A stretch of DNA of 51,990 nt from positions 1-51,990 of the forward strand of contig NZ_QUZH01000018.1 of NCBI RefSeq assembly GCF_009761675.1, written 5' to 3'. Below, in pieces: positions 35,842 to 43,846 of the stretch. The notes under the pieces are model-generated. The model did not search any database, was not told the DNA's origin, and saw only the letters and a program-made list of their open reading frames with translations. The position numbers and the translations under genes were made by a program. This stretch comes from Bhargavaea sp. CC-171006. Its GTDB lineage: Bacteria > Bacillota > Bacilli > Bacillales_A > Planococcaceae. Every line of letters starts with the position of its first letter. The first letter of the stretch is position 1.

Positions 35842-36663
35842 ATGAAGAAAGGACTTGTTACGGTGCTGGTACTGATTGCCTGTATCGCATTACTCGCCTT
35901 CAGTTACCTGTCCTGGAACGCGAAAGTAAAAGAAGCGGGCGCTGAGCCCGTGAACCGCCCGATCAAACAGGAACAGCCTGCAGATGAAACTGATCAGGCT
36001 GAGGGCTCTACAGAAGATAAAAAATCTGAAGACAAAGCAGCCGGCCCATCCCCTGATGAACTCACGGGTCTAACAGCTAATCTCCCGGAAAGCACAGTTG
36101 AGATGCTGATGAGCCGGCTTGGCGAGGGTAAGACTGTCCAGTTGCTCGCCGTCGGCAGCAGTTCCTTCGAAGCGCCGGCCAATCAGCTGGCCGATGCACT
36201 GAGTGAAGCTTATGACGGCTGGATCGAAACCGATGTCCAGACGTTCGATGGGACATCGGAGGCATTCATGGATGAAAGTTTTGGGGACATCGACTGGGAC
36301 AAAGGATATGACCTGGTTATCTACGAGCCATTTACACTCAATAACAATGGACTGGTCGTCATCGAAGACGAACAGGAAGACGCCCTCGAAGTCAGGAGGC
36401 AAGCCCTTGAAGAAGTCGAAGACGCCGCATTCTTCATAACACCACCCCAGCCAATCCATGAACCGCAGTATTATTTGACCCAGATTAATTCTCTGCATCA
36501 ATTTGTCGAGTCACGAGACATCCCGTTCATCGACCATTGGGATCAGTGGCCGGACGTAGATTCCGATGACATGCTGGAATATGTGAATGACCAGTATGAG
36601 CCCACCGACCAAGGTGTCGAAGCTTGGGCTGAAAGCCTGAAATCATACTTTATTGCGTCTTGA
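35842..36663 (+). CDS. SGNH-hydrolase-like membrane-anchored protein
   Basis: This gene is divergent from the exopolysaccharide cluster. It has an N-terminal membrane helix (VTVLVLIACIALLAFSYLSW), an acidic linker (about 30-80) and a domain resembling SGNH/GDSL esterases (QLLAVGSSSF near residue 108; FIDHWDQW). The start ATG at 35842 follows AAAGGAGG, so the in-frame ATG at 35791 is unlikely. At the place where the family has D-x2-H-P-N, this protein reads YEPTDQGVEAWAESL, with no His, so catalysis is doubtful. By position it may modify or bind the polysaccharide outside the cell. Confidence 0.7.
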   Translation: MKKGLVTVLVLIACIALLAFSYLSWNAKVKEAGAEPVNRPIKQEQPADETDQAEGSTEDKKSEDKAAGPSPDELTGLTANLPESTVEMLMSRLGEGKTVQLLAVGSSSFEAPANQLADALSEAYDGWIETDVQTFDGTSEAFMDESFGDIDWDKGYDLVIYEPFTLNNNGLVVIEDEQEDALEVRRQALEEVEDAAFFITPPQPIHEPQYYLTQINSLHQFVESRDIPFIDHWDQWPDVDSDDMLEYVNDQYEPTDQGVEAWAESLKSYFIAS

Positions 36664-36667
36664 TACC

Positions 36668-36709
36668 AAAAAGAAGCTCCCGCCCTTTACCGGGTGGCAG
36701 CTTCTTTTT
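36668..36709. terminator. Bidirectional terminator
   Basis: AAAAAGAAGC...GCTTCTTTTT with an inner GC-rich stem and a small loop lies between the convergent SGNH-like and O-antigen-ligase-like genes. The minus-strand gene ends inside it (36687). Confidence 0.85.
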
Positions 36710-37997
36710 GGTTTGTGGATTTTGCAATATTAAATCCTCTGATGAGGAGAGCCGTAAGGAAGACAAATAGATAATGGATCGGGTGGACGCGGAACAACTG
36801 GTCCTCGACAATCTGGTGTGTCAGTAGAGCGACCAGAAACGCCGCGACAAACAGCACGGTTGCCGGCTCCTCCCCGATACGCAGACGCCATACAACCAAC
36901 ACGGCAAGCATGCCAAGAAACAGGAAAAACAGATGGAGTCCGACAAATCCGGTGTCTGCAAGCAGCTTCAGATAGAAACTGTGCGGCCCGATTCCGATAC
37001 CGCCTTCTCTTAGCACTGTGCCTGACATGCCGAACCCGGTCCCGATCACGGGGTGCTCCTGCGACAACTGCAAGATAAACGACCATGCTGATTCCCGCCC
37101 GTTGAGACCGCTGCCGATTCTAGCGGATACCCGCTCCGCAGCAGACCAGCCGATAAGCAGCAAGGCTCCAAGCGGAATAATGGAAATCAGCAGGCGGTTT
37201 TTCGATAGTTTTGGCCGTTGCGGAACGCCTGTCGTGACGACCAGGTAGAACACGACGGATGCGGCAAGCGCAACCATCGATCCCCTCGACTCCGTAAGGA
37301 GTAAAACACTAGCATTCACAATCACCCCCGGAACAAACAGCCAGAATTTGATGATCCGCTCCCGCTTCATATAAAGCAGCGCGAGCAGGGCAAAGAACAC
37401 CCAGATACCGAGTGTATTTGGATTGTGTGTCAGGCCGGTGAGACGCGGACCCATATGGCGCTGATCCATCACAAACGTTCCGATTTCAACAGCAAGCCAG
37501 CGTCCCGCCTCGACCGCCCTGTCACCAAATGCCCAGCCAATCAAGGTGTACAACGCATGTGCGGTTCCAACTGCAGCAAGTATGGCCATCACGATATTTA
37601 ACAGCAGCTTTGGGCGGCGGACATAGAGCGTACCCAAGAGAAGCGCCACTGTTGGAAAGAGGATTTTTAGGTAATACTGCAACGAGAAAACCGGATCCTC
37701 CGCAATCAACGTGCTAATGTAGCTCCAGGCAAACAGCAGAATCAGTGGAATCTCAGCACGGGCAGCAAACGGCCGGAATGGCGCATCTACCGCCATCGGC
37801 TTCAGCAAAAACAGCAGACCTCCGATCGTGACCACATTTATCAGAAACGACGAGCTGAACACTCCGAACGTCTGCAGCATGATGAGCGCAAACAGCAGCA
37901 TGATGAATGGATCGATGGCCAGTTTTCTTTTGGGTGCTTGGTGTATCTCGTCGGTTAATTGTTCAGGGCTTTCGCCCGGGTTCGGGGTGTTGGACAA
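36687..37997 (-). CDS. O-antigen ligase/polymerase-like membrane protein (Wzy_C)
   Basis: This 436-residue protein has about 11 membrane helices and a Wzy_C loop: LNGRESAWSFILQLSQEHPVIGTGFG and GPHSFYLKLLADTGFVGL (here given as parts GRESAW and GPHSFYLKLL). It sits in one unit with the LCP-family gene upstream, outside the main cluster, and has ordinary base composition, unlike the AT-rich Wzy of the cluster. It could be a second polymerase, or a transferase joining polymer to another acceptor. The TTG start at 37997 follows GGGAGGG. Confidence 0.82.
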   Translation of the reverse strand: MSNTPNPGESPEQLTDEIHQAPKRKLAIDPFIMLLFALIMLQTFGVFSSSFLINVVTIGGLLFLLKPMAVDAPFRPFAARAEIPLILLFAWSYISTLIAEDPVFSLQYYLKILFPTVALLLGTLYVRRPKLLLNIVMAILAAVGTAHALYTLIGWAFGDRAVEAGRWLAVEIGTFVMDQRHMGPRLTGLTHNPNTLGIWVFFALLALLYMKRERIIKFWLFVPGVIVNASVLLLTESRGSMVALAASVVFYLVVTTGVPQRPKLSKNRLLISIIPLGALLLIGWSAAERVSARIGSGLNGRESAWSFILQLSQEHPVIGTGFGMSGTVLREGGIGIGPHSFYLKLLADTGFVGLHLFFLFLGMLAVLVVWRLRIGEEPATVLFVAAFLVALLTHQIVEDQLFRVHPIHYLFVFLTALLIRGFNIAKSTNQKEAATR

Positions 37998-38020
37998 GTT
38001 CGTTCCCTCCCTAACGTTCC

Positions 38021-38057
38021 AAAAACCGGACCGGCCTCCATTAGCGGAGGCCGGTCC
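38021..38057 (-). terminator. Hairpin between LCP and O-antigen-ligase-like genes
   Basis: A perfect 12-bp GC-rich stem (GGACCGGCCTCC / complement, 6-base loop) is followed on the minus strand by GGTTTTTGG. It is likely a terminator or partial attenuator 20 bases before the ribosome site of the next gene. Confidence 0.8.
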
Positions 38058-38065
38058 ATCATTTC

Positions 38066-39004
38066 TTAAATTCCCAGATGCTGCTTAAGCTCAGACGAGA
38101 TGGCATTCAATTCTTCTTCATTCATCATATAGTACCAGATGCCGTCGATCTTCTGGCCCTCGCCTTTTTCCACATACAACTGGTCAACTTTGCCGATTGC
38201 CCCTCGGTAGTCCTGGAGGCCGAGCATCTCATCCATCGTCATGTTAGTGCGGATGTTTTTGCCGACCGCTCCGAAAATGCTCTGGTAGTTCAGGAGGCTG
38301 TTGGCGGAAGCCCCCTGCTTGATGACACCCATGATGACATCTTTCTGGCGGTCCTGGCGGCCGAAGTCGCCATTCGGGTCCTGCTTCCGCATCCGCACGT
38401 AGGCAAGCGCCTCTTCCCCGTTCAGTTCAACCGGCCCTTCAGGGAAGGTGTACTCGCCAGATTTGAAGGACATATTGTTCAGCACGGTGACACCACCGAC
38501 CGCGTCAACAATGTCCTTGAAACTCTCCATATTCACTTGGACCACATAATCAATCGGGATATCGAGCAGGTTTTCCATGCTGTCCATCGCCATCTCGATG
38601 CCGCCGAACGCATAGGCGTGGTTCAGCTTGTCCATCGTTCCTCTGCCGACGATTTCCGTATATGTATCCCGCGGGATGCTGACCATCTTCGTCGTCTTTT
38701 CTTGAGGATTGACGGTGAGCACAATCATCGTATCCGAACGGCCGCGGTCCCCTTCCCGCTCATCGACACCGAGAACGAGTACGGAGAACGGCTCCTGTTC
38801 ATTCAGATTCACAGGCGCTTCGCGCTTCTCAGAAGCTTCGCGTTCAATCGGTTCATGCACCGTATCGAGCGTATTCGTCAAATCTTTATATACCATCGCT
38901 ACATACACACCGACCGCAACCAGAATCAGAACAATTGGCCCGACAATCCATGGCCAGATCCGGCGTTTCCGCTTTTTGCGGCGCCGCTTACGATTCTCTT
39001 CCAT
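38066..39004 (-). CDS. LytR-CpsA-Psr (LCP) family glycopolymer transferase
   Basis: This 312-residue protein has a strongly basic cytoplasmic start (KRRRKKRKRR), one membrane helix (about 18-40) and an extracellular LCP domain. Conserved parts are VLVLGVDEREGDRGRSDTM, VSIPRDTYTEI, KLNHAYAFGG, ALAYVRMRKQDPNGDFGRQDRQ. LCP enzymes move undecaprenyl-linked wall polymers (teichoic acid, capsule) onto peptidoglycan. Next to the exopolysaccharide cluster it may anchor that polymer. Confidence 0.95.
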   Translation of the reverse strand: MEENRKRRRKKRKRRIWPWIVGPIVLILVAVGVYVAMVYKDLTNTLDTVHEPIEREASEKREAPVNLNEQEPFSVLVLGVDEREGDRGRSDTMIVLTVNPQEKTTKMVSIPRDTYTEIVGRGTMDKLNHAYAFGGIEMAMDSMENLLDIPIDYVVQVNMESFKDIVDAVGGVTVLNNMSFKSGEYTFPEGPVELNGEEALAYVRMRKQDPNGDFGRQDRQKDVIMGVIKQGASANSLLNYQSIFGAVGKNIRTNMTMDEMLGLQDYRGAIGKVDQLYVEKGEGQKIDGIWYYMMNEEELNAISSELKQHLGI

Positions 39005-39159
39005 TTCTCATTCCCCTGTCTATCTAATAGTAAAGTGTAAACATTGTTAACATTATAAGCGATGTTAAGGAAAAAGGCTCTATATAATGTGAAAAAACTG
39101 GTAGTTGTGACGACCTTTACAGATTGGACGGCAGCGGGGTGTATGAGGTTCCTGCATAG

Positions 39160-39186
39160 AAAAAGACTTCCGGGGCGGCCGGAAGC
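39160..39186 (-). terminator. Terminator behind the 76-residue gene
   Basis: On the minus strand, CTTCCGG...CCGGAAG is followed by TCTTTTTC, directly after the stop codon at 39187-39189. Confidence 0.8.
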
Positions 39187-39417
39187 CTATTTGGACAGTT
39201 GAATGATTCTGTGATTGAGCTCTTCCCGGACTGCGTTTTTCACCATTTCAGGACCTGCACTCGCATATAGGTTGACCAAGTCATACGTCGTCAGGCTCTG
39301 CAACTGCTCACGGATGGCCAATTCCCGATCACCTGGCTTGGGCCGATACGTCTCCATCCATTCCACCGCCAGAAAATAATACTGCGCCTGTGTAATCTCC
39401 AACATATTCTGTGCCAA
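39187..39417 (-). CDS. Small hypothetical protein, 76 residues
   Basis: This is a single-gene unit with a TTG start at 39417 preceded by GGGAGGGG and a terminator directly after the stop. The product is soluble and mixed-charge (YYFLAVEWMETYRPKPGDRE, VNLYASAGPEMVKNAVREEL), probably helical. I do not recognise a family. An ATG five codons in (39405) is an alternative start. Confidence 0.7.
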   Translation of the reverse strand: MAQNMLEITQAQYYFLAVEWMETYRPKPGDRELAIREQLQSLTTYDLVNLYASAGPEMVKNAVREELNHRIIQLSK

Positions 39418-39673
39418 GTTGACCCCTCCCTTTTCTTATATATAGAGAGCTTGGCCAATAGAGTGACACTTTATACGTTGATTAGGAGATTGAGTTGCCA
39501 CCTATACCCCCTCGAGTCCCGACCATTCATAAGCGAGCTTCCACCTCTGCTCTGTGCTCCACTGTCCGCCGAAGCCGGATCCCGTCCAATCCACTCTAAA
39601 TTTAAGATCTTTGGAGGGAAGGTTTTCGGCTGCGCCGAAAACCTAGAGACCATTTAGTTTCCCAGCAGTGGCG

Positions 39674-39751
39674 AATCCCCACCAAACGCTCTCGAATCAC
39701 TACGAACCCCCTCCCCAGTTACTACCTCCTACCCTCTGAGTTACCACCATC
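39674..39751 (+). repeat. 78-base intergenic direct repeat, copy 1
   Basis: It aligns without gaps to 40250-40327 with 70 of 78 positions identical by my count. The best-conserved core is ACGAACCCCCTCCCCAGTTA. It is associated with flanking hairpins in both copies. Confidence 0.85.
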
Positions 39752-39780
39752 CGTGGTAAATTCCCACATTTCAACAAAAT

Positions 39781-39801
39781 GGACTGCCGTTCAGGCAGTC
39801 C
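39781..39801 (-). terminator. GGACTGCC hairpin 1
   Basis: GGACTGCC-GTTCA-GGCAGTCC, with ATTTTGTTG following on the minus strand, is terminator-like in the minus direction. Near-identical hairpins occur at 40168-40190 and 40404-40425. Confidence 0.6.
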
Positions 39802-39926
39802 CTCCGCTCCGGCTCTTCTGATCCCCATTCAAGCGGGTAAGTGCTCTTTAGAACCCCCTTCCAATTCCCATATATATGGTGTTTAATATCCCTATACATA
39901 CAACACCCATGAAAGAAGGTGTAGCA

Positions 39927-40157
39927 ATGATCAAGGAAACGTTTCAGGAAGCAGTGTTTGCGGCGGCAGCCATCTTCGTTTTAAGATGCATCACCAAGAT
40001 ACTCAATAACCCTTCCTACTTCTCGGAGATGTTTGCGGATGGCATCGGGATGGGAATCTGGGTTCTTCTCGCATCCTATATCACCATTTTCATCTTCCTT
40101 TTCCTTCTGATATTCTGCGTGAAAAAGTTCTCCAAACCACGGAGGACTGCCAGATAG
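39927..40157 (+). CDS. Small membrane protein, 76 residues
   Basis: The start at 39927 (ATG, MIKETFQEAVF) is served by GAAAGAAGGTG; the in-frame ATG at 39876 has none. The product has two hydrophobic helices (AVFAAAAIFVLRCI and GIWVLLASYITIFIFLFLLIF), an internal FADGIGMG turn and a basic tail (KKFSKPRRTAR). I recognise no family. It is flanked on both sides by copies of a repeated intergenic block, which suggests it may have been carried or duplicated with that block. Confidence 0.6.
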   Translation: MIKETFQEAVFAAAAIFVLRCITKILNNPSYFSEMFADGIGMGIWVLLASYITIFIFLFLLIFCVKKFSKPRRTAR

Positions 40158-40167
40158 GAATTAAAAT

Positions 40168-40190
40168 GGGACTGCCGGATCGGCAGTCCC
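40168..40190 (-). terminator. GGGACTGCC hairpin 2
   Basis: A perfect 9-bp stem GGGACTGCC/GGCAGTCCC has a 5-base loop. The T-rich tract (ATTTTAATT) is on the minus-strand side. It lies 10 bases after the stop of the plus-strand small membrane-protein gene. Confidence 0.6.
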
Positions 40191-40249
40191 TCTACCATCT
40201 ATATCGGGCTATGCGGACGTGGCGTTCTAGTCGTATCCTGCCCTGGTTG

Positions 40250-40327
40250 AATCTCCATCAAACGCTTCCGAATCACAACGAACCCCCTCCCCAGTTACCA
40301 CCTCCTACCCTGTGGGTTACCACCATC
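40250..40327 (+). repeat. 78-base intergenic direct repeat, copy 2
   Basis: This is the second copy of the segment at 39674-39751, in the same orientation, 576 bases away. It is followed by a hairpin at 40364-40387 (GGTTTC...GGAAACC) analogous to the one at 39621-39643. Confidence 0.85.
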
Positions 40328-40403
40328 TGCGCCTGAATCACTACCTCCCCTAAATTAAAGAAGGGTTTCTGGCCGGTACCGGAAACCTTCCTCCAAATTA
40401 AAA

Positions 40404-40425
40404 GGGACTGCCGCGCCGGTAGTCC
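40404..40425 (-). terminator. Terminator of the pilus/sortase operon
   Basis: On the minus strand, GGACTACC-GGCGC-GGCAGTCC is followed by CTTTTAATTT, 9 bases after the sortase stop. It is the third member of the GGACTGCC hairpin set. Confidence 0.8.
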
Positions 40426-40433
40426 TTCATTTC

Positions 40434-41117
40434 TTATTGTTCCCGCTCCGCGTGCACCAAAAGCCGCTGGTAGTTTTGCGGGTAGGGGTGGCAGGTCAGG
40501 AGGGTGGCGAGGTCTTTGCCTTCCCGGATCTCGAGGGAGTCGGTCTCGTCGGGATAGATGATCTGCTGGGAGGTGACCCGGTAGGTGAGCTTGCCATCCA
40601 TCGTATGGATGTAGAAGACGTCGCCAGGCTGGAGTTTGTCCAAATGGCGGAACATCGTTTTCGTCCACATGCCACGGTGTCCGGCGAGTACAGTATGGGT
40701 GCTGGCCCCGCCAAGCGGCAGCGAGGAACCTTCAACCTGACCGACTCCTTTATCGAGCACGGCATCAGATGAACCCAGGTAGATCGGTGTATGGAGATTG
40801 AGTTTTGGGATTTCAAGCGCGCCGAATGCATCGTCGTCACCGAAACCCATTGTTTCATTGTAGGAGACCATGAGCGCCTGTTGGTCCCCCCATGGGTCAC
40901 GCAGGCCGTCCAGGTCATCATGGATCTCATCGTTGTACTGGCGGGCCCGCTCCAGGAGTTCGGTGATGTCCGCATCGGGCATGCCGTCGAGGGCAGTCCT
41001 AAAATCCTCCGCCTGCTGTTGTTGAAGGTGGCGGTTCACGAGCTGTGCGATGTGCGGATAGGCCATGATCAGAAACCCGGCGGCGAACAGCAGAATGATG
41101 CCCTTATACTTTTTCAC
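40434..41117 (-). CDS. Class C sortase, second (short)
   Basis: This 227-residue pilus-type sortase has an N-terminal membrane helix (IILLFAAGFLIMAYP) and a lid motif D-P-W (GLRDPWGDQ). Catalytic residues are His in LAGHRGMW, Cys in TLLTCHPYPQN and Arg in QRLLVHA. Unlike its neighbour it stops right after the catalytic core, without a C-terminal membrane helix. The GTG start at 41117 overlaps the preceding sortase gene by 14 bases and has AGAAGGTGG. Its task is probably to attach or extend the pilus built from the two LPXTG proteins upstream. Confidence 0.92.
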   Translation of the reverse strand: MKKYKGIILLFAAGFLIMAYPHIAQLVNRHLQQQQAEDFRTALDGMPDADITELLERARQYNDEIHDDLDGLRDPWGDQQALMVSYNETMGFGDDDAFGALEIPKLNLHTPIYLGSSDAVLDKGVGQVEGSSLPLGGASTHTVLAGHRGMWTKTMFRHLDKLQPGDVFYIHTMDGKLTYRVTSQQIIYPDETDSLEIREGKDLATLLTCHPYPQNYQRLLVHAEREQ

Positions 41118-41940
41118 GTTTCGCCACCTTCTTTCTGATCAGATAGATGATGCCCCCCGCAATGAGGACGGCGATTGCGGCAAGCGCATAGATCTGCCAC
41201 TTGAGGTCCTCTTCCAATGCGGCGATCTGTTCCTCGTCTTCCGGCTCAAACGGCACACGCTTGCCGGTGACGAGCAGCCGGTGCGTGTTGATCATGTACG
41301 GGTCGCACGTCAGCAGCGTGACGAGCTCTTCGCCTTCCTTCATCTGCAGCCAGCCGGTTTCATCGGGGAGCACCGCCTCGATGTGCTGGACTTCGTACGC
41401 CATCGTTTCATCAAGCACTTTCACAAAAAACTTGTCGCCGATCTCCATTTGGTCCAGATGGCGGAACATCTTCGCTGTCGGCAGGCCGCGGTGTGCCGTG
41501 AGGACGGTATGGGTACCGGGTTTGCCGGTCGGAAGCGATGATTGCTCGAGGTGGCCGGCACCCTGAGACAGCACTTCCTCACTTGTTCCATGATAGATGG
41601 GCAGATCAGCGCCGATTTTCGGGATCTCCACGTAGCCGAGCGCCGGCCCGATATTCAGGGCGTCGTAATAGCTGCGGCTTTCTTCATTTTCTCCGGATCC
41701 TTCCTGTTCCGAAAATGGATCGATGAATTCGTGATCCGCTCCGGCCAATTCCTCATTGTGGCGGTCCGCCTTCTCCTTCTCAGTTCGGATCTCTTCGGCG
41801 GTCATCCCCTTGACCGTCTCGTCATACTCGCGGACAACGGTCTGGTGCACTTGGGTCGAAAAGAGGTTGGAGACGATCGGATAGGCAAACACCCCAAGCC
41901 CGATCAGGAATATCGCGATAAGCGCCATCTTTTTCTTCAT
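41104..41940 (-). CDS. Class C sortase, first (pilus polymerase)
   Basis: This 278-residue sortase has membrane helices at both ends (LIAIFLIGLGVFAYPIV; YALAAIAVLIAGGIIYLI), the hallmark of class C. The lid motif is D-P-F (EFIDPFSEQ). Catalytic residues are His in LTAHRGLP, Cys in TLLTCDPYMINTHR and Arg in HRLLVTG. It should link pilin subunits through the Lys of the YPKN motif of the major pilin. GGTGGGG precedes the ATG. Confidence 0.94.
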   Translation of the reverse strand: MKKKMALIAIFLIGLGVFAYPIVSNLFSTQVHQTVVREYDETVKGMTAEEIRTEKEKADRHNEELAGADHEFIDPFSEQEGSGENEESRSYYDALNIGPALGYVEIPKIGADLPIYHGTSEEVLSQGAGHLEQSSLPTGKPGTHTVLTAHRGLPTAKMFRHLDQMEIGDKFFVKVLDETMAYEVQHIEAVLPDETGWLQMKEGEELVTLLTCDPYMINTHRLLVTGKRVPFEPEDEEQIAALEEDLKWQIYALAAIAVLIAGGIIYLIRKKVAKREKV

Positions 41941-42060
41941 TATGTCCCCACCCTATCCTAAATACTCGTCGTTCGTTTTCATTGAACACATGCCCATCCA
42001 TGGACCGGCCTTCAATAAAAACAAATGGGGGAGAAAAGATTCTCCCCCGCTTTCATTCCA

Positions 42061-43833
42061 TTACGCTTCGTTTGTATCAGCTTTGCGACGGCGCATGTAG
42101 AGCACAGTCGCGCTCATCATGAGCAGGAGACCGATTGCCGAGAAGAGTGTGGTTCCGAGACCGCCGGTTGTCGGGAGGATCCAGTCGGACTTGGAGTTTT
42201 CAACCTCATAAGATCGGTAGTCCTGGCTGTTCTCCACAACGACTTCAATCGGCTTGGTCAGAAGGCGATAGGATTTCAGCTTGCCCTCGTCATCCGTGTA
42301 TGTCGGTGCCTTTGTCTCATGGAGATAGTACGTGCCCGGTGTGAGGCCTGAGATTTCAAACTTACCGTCATTGTCTGTCGTCAGGTTCTCGAGCAGGCCG
42401 TTGTACACGGTGTTGTTCACTTCGACGACATCGCCCATTGCGGAAGTGTCGATGATGTTTTTGCCGGCTTCGTCAGACGTGAGCTTGAACTCCGCTCCGG
42501 ACAGGACGACCGTATTGTCAGACGCGTCGACCTTGATGACCTGGATTCCGCCTTGTGTCGGTGTAACGACTGGCGGAGTTTCTGGATCTTCAGGTGGCGC
42601 CGTAGGATCGTTGATCGTTCTCCAGCCAAATGAGTTGTCGAAGTCGAGTGTCACGGTGTTCGGGATGCCGGTTTCGCCCGGAGTGAGCATAGCATCCGGC
42701 TTGATCTTCGCATCGAAGGTGATGACGATTTCCCCGCCGCCTGTAAGTTGCGAAGGATCTGCCTTCCACTCGAGTTTCTGGCCGTCCTGCTTGAATGTGA
42801 AACTTCCTTCAGGGGCTCCCGTTACCGACCAGTTGCCTTCATACGCCAGGCGGCCGTCGAGTTCATCGGTCACGATGAGCGCATCGTATTGGTCGATGTT
42901 CTTAGGAGTGTCGATTGTGATGTTGTAGCTGTACACTTTGTCTCGGTCGATGTCGAACTGCTTCTCTCCTTCAGCATCCTTGTCGACCGTCGGGATGAAG
43001 TAGTTGGTGACCGTGCCGTTTTCCGCAAAGCGCTTGACATTGTCCCAGACGACTTCGATATCCTGGCCTTTGTCACCGGTCTTTTGAATAGTGAATCCGA
43101 TTTTTGTTGTGTTCAGCGCGTAGCCGTAAGGAACGGCGGTTTCCTGGAAGTAGTACTTGCCTGCTGCCAGCCCCGAGACATTGATTACGCCGTCGTTGTT
43201 GGTGGTGAGTTCAGGAACTGCATGGTTTTCATTATCTACTGCCGGAGAGCCGTCTTTGTTGTAAAGCTTGAATGTGACGCCTTCCAGTGCCTCTCCATTT
43301 TCATCGACTTTCCGCAGCTCTACATTCTTGCGGATCGTTTCGTTTTTCGGATAGATGTGGACGTCGTAGTTGAGCGCCGTCCCTTCCTTGTTTGTCATCG
43401 GGATGTCGACTGCGAAGGACTCCGGGTTCAAGATAATGTGTTCAGGGCCCTTTGTTTCGTCCACTTCATAGCGGCCGAGTTCGAGGCCGTCCGCTTTGGT
43501 GAACGTGACAGTTCCGTCGGCGCCTGTCGTACCCTTGATTTCAGGGCCACTTTCTTCTACCCAGGCATCTTTCTCGGCGTTATATCGATGCGTCATTTTC
43601 AGGGTGTATTCAACGCCTGAGACCGCTTTACCCTCGGCATTTTGTCCAGGGGAGCCGTCTCCTTCATCGCCGGCATCCGCCCCCGGCTCCTGTTCGAATT
43701 TATGGATGGTAAGGCTTGGGTTTTGCGGGTCACCTGATACCGTGTAGGCAAATGCCATCTGAGGGATCAGTAGGGCCATGAACAACAGCAACGCAGACCA
43801 GAGGCGGAGGGACTTTCTCTTTTCCTTCTTCAT
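42061..43833 (-). CDS. LPXTG major pilin (SpaH/EbpB-like backbone)
   Basis: This surface protein of about 590 residues starts at the ATG at 43833 (AGAGGAG is spaced 7 bases before it; an ATG two codons earlier is too close). It has a signal peptide (LLFMALLIPQMAFA), a pilin motif YPKN near residue 161, several Cna_B/SpaA-type beta domains, an E-box (YYLHETKAP), the sorting signal LPTTGG, a membrane helix and a basic tail. The YPKN lysine and sorting signal mark it as the polymerising shaft subunit for the downstream class C sortases. Confidence 0.93.
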   Translation of the reverse strand: MKKEKRKSLRLWSALLLFMALLIPQMAFAYTVSGDPQNPSLTIHKFEQEPGADAGDEGDGSPGQNAEGKAVSGVEYTLKMTHRYNAEKDAWVEESGPEIKGTTGADGTVTFTKADGLELGRYEVDETKGPEHIILNPESFAVDIPMTNKEGTALNYDVHIYPKNETIRKNVELRKVDENGEALEGVTFKLYNKDGSPAVDNENHAVPELTTNNDGVINVSGLAAGKYYFQETAVPYGYALNTTKIGFTIQKTGDKGQDIEVVWDNVKRFAENGTVTNYFIPTVDKDAEGEKQFDIDRDKVYSYNITIDTPKNIDQYDALIVTDELDGRLAYEGNWSVTGAPEGSFTFKQDGQKLEWKADPSQLTGGGEIVITFDAKIKPDAMLTPGETGIPNTVTLDFDNSFGWRTINDPTAPPEDPETPPVVTPTQGGIQVIKVDASDNTVVLSGAEFKLTSDEAGKNIIDTSAMGDVVEVNNTVYNGLLENLTTDNDGKFEISGLTPGTYYLHETKAPTYTDDEGKLKSYRLLTKPIEVVVENSQDYRSYEVENSKSDWILPTTGGLGTTLFSAIGLLLMMSATVLYMRRRKADTNEA

Positions 43834-43846
43834 TTCCATTCTCCTC

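Larger units (their letters stand above)
39418..39926. other. Non-coding region with hairpins and half of a duplicated block
   Basis: No gene is supported. From left to right it holds a perfect 10-bp hairpin at 39621-39643 (GGTTTTCGGC-TGC-complement), a 78-base segment (39674-39751) that is repeated at 40250-40327, and a GGACTGCC/GGCAGTCC hairpin at 39781-39801. The last ~20 bases contain the ribosome site (GAAAGAAGGTG) of the small membrane-protein gene. Confidence 0.6.

Noticed and set aside
42748-43620. 290-residue plus-strand ORF opposite the major pilin
   Set aside because: No start context and no recognisable domain; codon bias of the pilin gene produces the open frame.
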